Shown here piece after piece: positions 56,247 through 64,000 of a stretch of DNA of 64,000 nucleotides; position 1 is the stretch's first letter, and each line of letters starts with the position of its first letter. The DNA comes from Anaerovibrio lipolyticus DSM 3074 (GTDB lineage Bacteria; Bacillota; Negativicutes; Selenomonadales; Selenomonadaceae). The notes under the pieces are model-generated. The model made no database searches. It had not been told where the DNA came from and worked only from the letters and a program-made list of their open reading frames with translations. The translations under genes were made by a program, and so were the position numbers. The stretch lies in the NCBI RefSeq assembly GCF_900141865.1, contig NZ_FQYW01000011.1, forward strand, positions 52,178 through 116,177, given 5' to 3'.

Positions 56247-58328
56247 TTATCCGGCCATCCGCCTTTTATCTGGTGCCAATATGCGGGCACTATTCAATAC
56301 CACCGCCAAAGTTGCTGTGTTATGAATCACTGCCGACCACAGAGGATTAATAACTCCCAGGGCCCCCAGAATCATAGCCGCAGAATTTACCATAATAGTT
56401 GCCGTAAAATTCTGGTGGATAAGGTTCATAGTACGCCGTCCCAGCTGTAAAGCCTCTATCAGGCGTGTAGGATCCTCGGAGCGAATAGTTACTGCTGAAG
56501 ATTCAGCCGCCAAATCCGTCTGTCTGCCTCCCAGGGTTACACCCACATGAGCAAAGGCCAGAGCTGGTGCATCGTTTATGCCATCTCCTACCATCATAAC
56601 GGTTCCACGTTTTTTCAGCTTCATTACATGGTTTGCCTTATCCTCCGGCAGCACCTCGGCATGATAAGCATCGATATCCATATCCCTTGCCACTTCGCTG
56701 GCAACGGCTTTGGAATCACCGGTGAGCATTACTACTTCATCCACACCATGGCGACGCATCTGATTTAAGGTCTTTTTCATTAACGGGCGAATAGGATCCT
56801 TTATGCCAATAGCCCCCAACAGCTTGCCATCTCTGGAAACATAAATATAACCCATGGTAATGTCTTCCACGGTTATTTGCTCCATACCGGAAACGTTCCG
56901 CTCCTGCATGAGCTTGGCACTACCCACCAGCACCTCGCCGCCTTTATAGTCCTCAAAATCCGGTACAATTGCCGTCATACCACGGGCTACAATGGTCTTG
57001 GAGGATTTATGCTGTGGTACTGTCCATTCCTTGTCCTTGACATACTTTTGAATTGCCACTGCCAGTGGATGTACCGAATGATGCTCGGCTGAAGCTGCCA
57101 AAAGCAGCAGCTCCTTTTCATCCACATTCTCCACTGTAAGGATTGAAGATACCTGAGGCACGCCAATGGTAATGGTACCTGTTTTATCCAGCACTACTGT
57201 ATCAGTATCTGCCAGAGCCTCAATATAGTTGCCACCCTTTACCAATATACCCTTTCTGGCTGCAGCACCAATAGCCGCAGAAATCGCTGTAGCCGTAGAC
57301 AGCTTCAGACCGCAGGAGAAGTCAATAAAGAGAAGATTCAACACCCTTTGCCAATCCCTGGTGGCACCATAAACAATAGCCGCTCCCAGGAAGGAAATTG
57401 GCACCAAAAGGTTTGCCATGGTATCGGCAAAATTCTGTACCGGAGCCCTTCTGGTCTGGGCCTCCTCCACCAAGTGTACTACATGGGCAAGGGAAGTATC
57501 ATCTCCCACCTTCTCAACCTTGATAACAACCTCACCAGCTTCCACCACACTGCCTGCGTACACTGGCAATCCCTTTTTCTTCATGGCAGGTGCTGATTCT
57601 CCGGTAATGGATGCCTGATTAATGGCCGCTGTTCCCGACAATACCTGTCCATCGATACAGATTTTTTCTCCAGTATGGGCTGCAATAATATCCCCAGCCT
57701 TAATTTCCTTTACTGGAACCTTTCGCTCAATACCATTATCCACCAGCCATACATAAGGCTGGTTCAAATTCAGCAATCCGGAAATATGACCACGGGCCTT
57801 TTCAGCCGCATAGCTTGTAAGCATTTCCGCACCATTGGAAAGAGCCAGTAAACTGAGGCTGGATTCTGGCTTACCTGCTAATACTGAGGCCACCACTGCT
57901 GTAGCAGTTAAGGTATCCGCATTTGGCCTGTTATCCCTTACCAGTCCCGTAACACCATTTTTTATGAAATTACGGGAAATATACAAAATCAGAGCACTGC
58001 GTAACAGCTTTACGCTGGCAAAAGCCCCAGGTGAAGCCTTTTTGAGAAGCTGCATGGCAATAAAGCTGCCCACAGACAAAAGAGCTTCACGGCGATAATC
58101 CGCCATTTCCGGCTCTTCGCCCTGCTTTTTGTAGGAATTCATAATACTGGCCACCAGCAAATTTACCTTAGAAGCTGGAAATACACCGTAGTACCATATT
58201 TTTAGCTCCATGCCGGACACAACAGCAGAAACTATACCCGATAAAGCTCTGAGACGAACGCAGAGCATTCTGCTGTCAGGCTGGGACAATCGTGCCCCCA
58301 ATTTTATGCTATAACATTTAAAAGCCAT
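56247..58328 (-). CDS. P1B-type metal ATPase with SCG motif (P1B-6-like, FezB candidate)
   Basis: This 693-residue P-type ATPase starts at the ATG overlapping the upstream stop (TAATG). Motifs are TGES (242-245), DKTGT (381-385), HP (420-421), and GDGIND (581-586). The transmembrane metal motif reads FSCGLKLSTATA (337-348): SCG stands where Cu/Zn exporters have CPC, matching the P1B-6 group (SCA-type). The N-terminus lacks a CxxC metal-binding domain. P1B-6 ATPases are known as FezB in ferrosome clusters, where they are thought to move iron into a membrane-bound store. Two HMA2-like genes lie immediately upstream in the operon. Confidence 0.88.
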   Translation of the reverse strand: MAFKCYSIKLGARLSQPDSRMLCVRLRALSGIVSAVVSGMELKIWYYGVFPASKVNLLVASIMNSYKKQGEEPEMADYRREALLSVGSFIAMQLLKKASPGAFASVKLLRSALILYISRNFIKNGVTGLVRDNRPNADTLTATAVVASVLAGKPESSLSLLALSNGAEMLTSYAAEKARGHISGLLNLNQPYVWLVDNGIERKVPVKEIKAGDIIAAHTGEKICIDGQVLSGTAAINQASITGESAPAMKKKGLPVYAGSVVEAGEVVIKVEKVGDDTSLAHVVHLVEEAQTRRAPVQNFADTMANLLVPISFLGAAIVYGATRDWQRVLNLLFIDFSCGLKLSTATAISAAIGAAARKGILVKGGNYIEALADTDTVVLDKTGTITIGVPQVSSILTVENVDEKELLLLAASAEHHSVHPLAVAIQKYVKDKEWTVPQHKSSKTIVARGMTAIVPDFEDYKGGEVLVGSAKLMQERNVSGMEQITVEDITMGYIYVSRDGKLLGAIGIKDPIRPLMKKTLNQMRRHGVDEVVMLTGDSKAVASEVARDMDIDAYHAEVLPEDKANHVMKLKKRGTVMMVGDGINDAPALAFAHVGVTLGGRQTDLAAESSAVTIRSEDPTRLIEALQLGRRTMNLIHQNFTATIMVNSAAMILGALGVINPLWSAVIHNTATLAVVLNSARILAPDKRRMAG

Positions 58329-58939
58329 TAAAACTTCCACCCCTTCATCATGTGAAGAGCCCACCATACCATGGTAGGACCAGATGGTCGCTGCCCCAAT
58401 AGCAACATCTTACGAATACCGCGAATCAAAAAGAACACTGACAAAAGGGTTGACAAGTCAAACCAGCCATGAGTCAGGCATCTTACACGACTATTAAGAG
58501 AATCAGTGGTGTTATACCAATTAGTGGCATAAATAACAGGTGCCTTTCCTTTTTTTACAGGAATCATTGATTTTATCTGCACCATCAGAGAATCCATTGC
58601 CTTGTCATCTTTTTTATGGATGATTAAAAGACTGCCTGTAAGAAAATTGATTTCCACCTTGGAAATCTTTCTATCCTCTTTAAGCTTCTTCTCAATAAGA
58701 GCACCTAGAGCAGCATTGTTTACCAAAGCTTGAATCCGATAACGACGACGTCCTGGCAATTTACTTACTAAGGCAAACTCCTCTGCTTTAGCATGACCTT
58801 TGCCACAGCAACTGCCTTTGCTTATTTTGCCCGTTGCCATGGCATTTGCCTTGCCCCTCCAGCGTTTTTTACCGCCAATTATTTCATGGATATTACGCCC
58901 GATGGCAGCCCCCATCATAATTCCAGACATAAATGACAT
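58328..58939 (-). CDS. HMA2-like membrane-associated protein 1 (fez-cluster candidate)
   Basis: This 203-residue protein begins with a glycine-rich stretch (MSFMSGIMMGAAIGRNIHEIIGG). A short Cys/His metal-binding-like block (GSCCGKGHAK, about residues 42-51) follows. The HMA2-type ferredoxin-like fold has the LPGRRRYRIQ motif and VEINFLTGSLLIIH. The C-terminus has a hydrophobic segment (DLSTLLSVFFLIRGIRKMLL). It is one base out of overlap with the ATPase gene and 4 bp from the preceding HMA2 gene, so all three are one transcription unit. Confidence 0.8.
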   Translation of the reverse strand: MSFMSGIMMGAAIGRNIHEIIGGKKRWRGKANAMATGKISKGSCCGKGHAKAEEFALVSKLPGRRRYRIQALVNNAALGALIEKKLKEDRKISKVEINFLTGSLLIIHKKDDKAMDSLMVQIKSMIPVKKGKAPVIYATNWYNTTDSLNSRVRCLTHGWFDLSTLLSVFFLIRGIRKMLLLGQRPSGPTMVWWALHMMKGWKF

Positions 58940-58943
58940 TATG

Positions 58944-59450
58944 TTACCTCCTCACATGGGTTTTGATATATTCCTCCACCCTAATTAATTCTTTATTGGC
59001 TCGCAATATCTGAGGGGTATATAAAATCAAAATAGAACCAGTAACTTCGTTTACCTTCACTTCATCCAATTCCCCAACCCCATGCAGATATTCCAGGACC
59101 TGCTGGCACTTTGCTTTATTACCGATAAGGGCCTTGCTGTACAAGCGCACACGTCCAGGTATATACGAAGACACTTCCACGGAGCGTACAAACAAATCCA
59201 ATTTACTCTTTGGAAGATTTAAAACATCCATTAATCCCATTTTATTTACCACCTTTGCCGCATCCTGTCTTACTTTTTTGTAATGCTGCCAAGTATGTAC
59301 TGCAGATACTCCAAGCCATATCATGCCACACAGGGTATGTACCCTTTTATTGGCAAACCATAAAGAAGCTGCAGTTCCAATGGCTGCTGCTCCCATTGGC
59401 AAAGACAACGGCATATTCTTAATTGTATTTTTAAAACTCTTTTTATCCAT
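58944..59450 (-). CDS. HMA2-like membrane protein 2 (fez-cluster candidate)
   Basis: This 168-residue protein has an N-terminal membrane part (about residues 12-55, PLSLPMGAAAIGTAASLWF and LCGMIWLGVSAVHTW). A C-terminal HMA2-type domain follows, with IPGRVRLYSKALIG and VNEVTGSILILYT. HMA2 domains lack the CxxC of ordinary heavy-metal domains and occur with P1B-6 ATPases. It is the first gene after the hairpin at 59508-59538 and leads into the second HMA2 gene and the ATPase. Confidence 0.8.
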   Translation of the reverse strand: MDKKSFKNTIKNMPLSLPMGAAAIGTAASLWFANKRVHTLCGMIWLGVSAVHTWQHYKKVRQDAAKVVNKMGLMDVLNLPKSKLDLFVRSVEVSSYIPGRVRLYSKALIGNKAKCQQVLEYLHGVGELDEVKVNEVTGSILILYTPQILRANKELIRVEEYIKTHVRR

Positions 59451-59507
59451 ACTGCTTCACTCCCACAGCCAAATGAGTCTCTATTAAATATCTTTAATAA
59501 GAAAAAA

Positions 59508-59538
59508 GAGGCTGCTCCAGATATTCCAAAGCAACCTC
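59508..59538 (-). terminator. Terminator/attenuator inside the P1B-ATPase cluster
   Basis: GAGGTTGCT pairs with AGCAGCCTC (9 bp, one G-U), followed by TTTTTT on the minus strand. It separates the small membrane protein gene from the HMA2 and ATPase genes. No strong promoter is seen in the 57 bp after it, so downstream expression may depend on read-through. Confidence 0.78.
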
Positions 59539-59553
59539 AATTAAATCGCGCAA

Positions 59554-59766
59554 TTACTCAGCCTGAGCTGCTTCCTGAGCTGCAATCATGTCCTCAAGCT
59601 CTTCCTTCTGACGCTGAAGTTCAGCTAAAGGAACCTGACCTGCTGGAAGCATGGACTGCTGCATAGCTGCCATCTGCTGCTCACGCTCCTGCATGAAACG
59701 ATAGCCAAAAATGCCTGCAACTGCACCAACTGCTAAACCAATCCAAAAATCTGTCTTCTGAAACAT
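59554..59766 (-). CDS. Small single-span membrane protein with coiled coil
   Basis: This 70-residue protein starts MFQKTDFWIGLAVGAVAGIF after AGGAGGAAA. A glycine-rich transmembrane helix (residues about 7-25) is followed by a Gln/Met/Glu-rich helical tail (REQQMAAMQQSM, LAELQRQKEELEDMIAAQE). It resembles YtxH-type proteins only in layout. It is the first gene behind the Fur-box-like operator and may belong functionally to the ATPase cluster. Confidence 0.75.
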   Translation of the reverse strand: MFQKTDFWIGLAVGAVAGIFGYRFMQEREQQMAAMQQSMLPAGQVPLAELQRQKEELEDMIAAQEAAQAE

Positions 59767-59814
59767 TAAATTTTCCTCCTTCAACATATAACAACGAAGA
59801 ATAACTTCGCTACA

Positions 59815-59844
59815 ATTATAACACTTTTGTTAGCTTATGTTCAA
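59815..59844 (-). promoter_or_regulatory. Promoter P1 of the P1B-ATPase cluster
   Basis: TTGAAC (59839-59844), an 18-bp spacer and TATAAT (59815-59820) precede the small membrane protein gene by about 50 bp. Confidence 0.68.
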
Positions 59845-59881
59845 TAATAAAGATACTTAATTATTTGGTGGCTTTATGGAA

Positions 59882-59928
59882 ATAATAATTGTTATCATTA
59901 TTATAATCCATTATTCAAATCGAGTCCA
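59882..59928 (-). promoter_or_regulatory. Fur-box-like operator overlapping candidate promoter P2
   Basis: On the minus strand, AATAATGATAACAATTATT (59884-59902) matches 15 of 19 positions of the Fur consensus GATAATGATAATCATTATC. It sits across and just after a TATAAT (59900-59905) that has a TGGACT -35 box (59923-59928) at 17 bp. Fur-Fe2+ binding here would block P2. The assignment rests on sequence resemblance only; AT-rich chance matches are possible. Confidence 0.6.
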
Positions 59929-59935
59929 GTTATTT

Positions 59936-61231
59936 TTATCTAATTAATTGTTCCGGGATGCCATCGGCTCCAATCTTAAATACTTCCTTATATGTTTCGC
60001 CAGTTTCTTCATTGAAGGCTGTCATAAAGAAATCATCTGGATCTGACATAATATAAAAGTTTTTCTCCATTTTCTTATTTTTATCAAAATTTGCCCTTTT
60101 ATAGTTGGCAGGCACGTTTTCCCGGCGGCTGAGCCAATTCTTAAAAGGTACAGTAACTGGGGCTCCGTTTGAGATATCATATACCCTGGTACGCTCGAAC
60201 TGTTCCCCTTCCTCCACTGCATCCACATATAAATACCGCCTGCCGTCTGCCAGACTTACCAACACCGGGCGAGCTTCTCCCTTGAAACCACTATCCACCA
60301 AGGTTTGTCCCCCTGCCACTACACGAACACCACTGTCTGTACCTCCCACCTCAACAACAGTGCTGCTACCATCGGCAAAGCCAGTACGTACCGGTAAATA
60401 AGGATACAGCTCCATACAGTAGCTGGCTGGCATAGAAGCATATTTTTCTTTAAACAGCCCTGGATAATCATCATAGAGAATAGTGGCATTAAATATACCT
60501 TCAGCATAACAACCAATAACATACGGGTTAAAGTAGAATGTAGCACCACAAGGATCAAGGCTCCAGGAGATAACTTCATCCAATACCATTCTGGAAACCA
60601 TATCCTCCATCAGAGTGCTGCCCTCCTCCATAAAGGTAGCTTTTGGATAATCACGGCGAAGCTGAGCTTCAATAGCTCCTATAAGCACATTGGTATCGGT
60701 AAATACATCTGTTAGGCTCAATTCCTTGCCTGACCTGGAATCAAAATTCCTTCCCCGAACACCGTACATACCATGTACCCCACCTTCATAGGTATGAGAA
60801 AATTCCAACAGACTGGTAGCAACAGTATCAGCCCGGCGAATATATACATCTGTGCAATGCTCAAAGGGATAAAATACATAGGGCTGATATTCCTTACGCA
60901 AAGCCTTTTCCTGCTTTGCTGCATCAAGTATACCTTCCCTTATATCCTTGTGCTTCTTATTTACATCTTTGCAATATTGCCAAAGACTATCCTGAAGGCC
61001 TGATATTCCCTTTCCCTTTTCGGAGCCTACCACACTAACAAGTGTTTTTGAGGACCAAAGCAAGTCCCCATCCTTGTCTCCATCCCAGTAATATTTGGTA
61101 TTTACCGAAAGCTGAACAGGCTGAATAGACCTATCCACAGGTATTTCAGCCTCGCATAGAGAAGCACTAAGTGCCAGCACCATTCCAGCCACTATTGCTT
61201 TTTTTAGACCTTTGTATTGAAACACTGCCAT
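59936..61231 (-). CDS. Exported DUF3298 (RsiV-like) domain protein
   Basis: This protein of about 431 residues starts MAVFQYKGLKKAIVAGMVLA after GAGGGGGA and has a cleavable signal peptide ending near SLCEA. The middle part (about 45-260) has the DUF4163/DUF3298 layout seen in RsiV-like proteins: FPFEHCTDVYIRRADTVATS-like strands, FSHTYEGGVHGMYGVRGRNFD and the FYFNPYVIGCYAEG block. The C-terminal part has no recognised family. RsiV binds lysozyme in other Firmicutes, but there is no anti-sigma domain or sigma-factor gene here. Function is open. Confidence 0.75.
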   Translation of the reverse strand: MAVFQYKGLKKAIVAGMVLALSASLCEAEIPVDRSIQPVQLSVNTKYYWDGDKDGDLLWSSKTLVSVVGSEKGKGISGLQDSLWQYCKDVNKKHKDIREGILDAAKQEKALRKEYQPYVFYPFEHCTDVYIRRADTVATSLLEFSHTYEGGVHGMYGVRGRNFDSRSGKELSLTDVFTDTNVLIGAIEAQLRRDYPKATFMEEGSTLMEDMVSRMVLDEVISWSLDPCGATFYFNPYVIGCYAEGIFNATILYDDYPGLFKEKYASMPASYCMELYPYLPVRTGFADGSSTVVEVGGTDSGVRVVAGGQTLVDSGFKGEARPVLVSLADGRRYLYVDAVEEGEQFERTRVYDISNGAPVTVPFKNWLSRRENVPANYKRANFDKNKKMEKNFYIMSDPDDFFMTAFNEETGETYKEVFKIGADGIPEQLIR

Positions 61232-61304
61232 CTCCCCCTCGTACTTACAGATAGTCAAAACGGGCCATGCACATAGACACAGCCCGATATTAGACTAACA
61301 GCTT

Positions 61305-63302
<1,998 letters not shown>

Positions 63303-63465
63303 TTAAATAAAAGACTGAACATCCGAAACACCATGTGAAATTTATTATTCTATATTTTAGCTTAATTTTCCTGCTAAATTGAATCATCTTTTTTCGAAAA
63401 ACATTAGATTGTTTTGTGGAAGGATTGGCTGGAGACGACCCGTGAAAAATACAAATCTGCATAAT

Positions 63466-63495
63466 AAAAAAGACTGCCAACAGACAGTCTTTTTT
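63466..63495 (-). terminator. Terminator of the rRNA operon
   Basis: The stem AAAAAAGACTG/CAGTCTTTTTT with a T-run lies 6 bp after the 3' end of 5S rRNA on the minus strand. Confidence 0.9.
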
Positions 63496-63500
63496 ATTAA

Positions 63501-63615
63501 CCGGCAACTTCCTATCCTCCCAGGCCGTCTCCAGCCAAGTACTTTCGGCGTTTATGTGCTTAACTACTGTGTTCGGAATGGGAACAGGTGGGACCACATA
63601 GCCATCATCACCGGA
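63501..63615 (-). rRNA. rrf: 5S ribosomal RNA
   Basis: The minus strand reads TCCGGTGATGATGGC at the 5' end, with CCACCTGTTCCCATTCCGAA and GAACACAGTAGTTAAG, and ends in GGAAGTTGCCGG. The ends pair (CCGG...CCGG) as in helix I. The boundaries are good to a few bases. Confidence 0.94.
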
Positions 63616-63675
63616 TATTCAATTGGAAGTATGTACCTCCAAAACTATACAGAAACAAGCTCATCTTAAGAGTGC

Positions 63676-64000
<325 letters not shown>

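Overview
The window looks like chromosomal DNA of a Negativicutes (Selenomonadaceae-like) anaerobe. This is inferred from gene content and not from any search. Information-processing genes are arranged as in Firmicutes (rpmG-secE-nusG-rplKAJL-rpoBC, and def-fmt-rsmB-rlmN followed by FHA/PP2C/FtsW/PBP/PASTA kinase). A tripartite RND efflux pair implies an outer membrane, and pyruvate:ferredoxin oxidoreductase plus a flavodiiron protein imply strict anaerobiosis. Almost every gene is on the minus strand. The exceptions are fprA and two toxin-antitoxin pairs with a small HTH remnant inside an island.

Layout. 1-2132: end of an RND efflux operon. 2282-3451: fprA (+), ended by a bidirectional terminator. 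3534-15415: RNA polymerase and ribosomal protein cluster, with an L10 leader and attenuator before rplJ, a terminator after rplL, and a separate consensus promoter for rpoBC. 15472-15962: four-tRNA operon (Met, Thr, fMet, Tyr). 15983-21004: DEAD-box helicase, ABC-F protein, glucosaminidase, purine-type permease. 21085-36314: a long, tightly packed run covering translation initiation and rRNA modification (def, fmt, rsmB, rlmN), cell-wall growth and its kinase/phosphatase signalling, then rsgA, rpe, queC, folE2 and a flippase-like membrane protein. 36494-40143: nifJ with a strong promoter. 40331-43690: tRNA-Pro and Na+-coupled alanine/glycine and pantothenate transporters. 43771-46620: a soluble FtsH-like metalloprotease with two degenerate AAA+ modules. 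46720-51859: PreA-like dihydropyrimidine dehydrogenase, L,D-transpeptidase, chemoreceptor, DUF1232 protein. 51922-55345: a 3.3-kb decayed integrative island in tRNA-Arg(TCT), carrying three toxin-antitoxin modules and recombinase/excisionase debris. 55387-56077: tRNA-Pro, a structured repeat, an Hpt protein. 56247-59928: an atypical P1B ATPase with two HMA2-like proteins and a small membrane protein behind a Fur-box-like operator. 59936-63281: DUF3298 protein and a Cache chemoreceptor. 63501-64000: 5S and the 3' end of 23S rRNA.

The most interesting candidates are: (1) the 56247-59928 cluster, which resembles ferrosome (fez) iron-storage clusters by its P1B-6-like SCG motif, HMA2 partners and putative Fur control; (2) the FtsH-like protein with an intact zinc site but degraded Walker motifs; (3) the tRNA-Arg island, with a serine-resolvase/tyrosine-integrase chimeric ORF; (4) a pair of structured repeats, one of them lodged between rplL and rpoB; and (5) an RpoC insertion built of three degenerate tandem modules inside the second zinc site.
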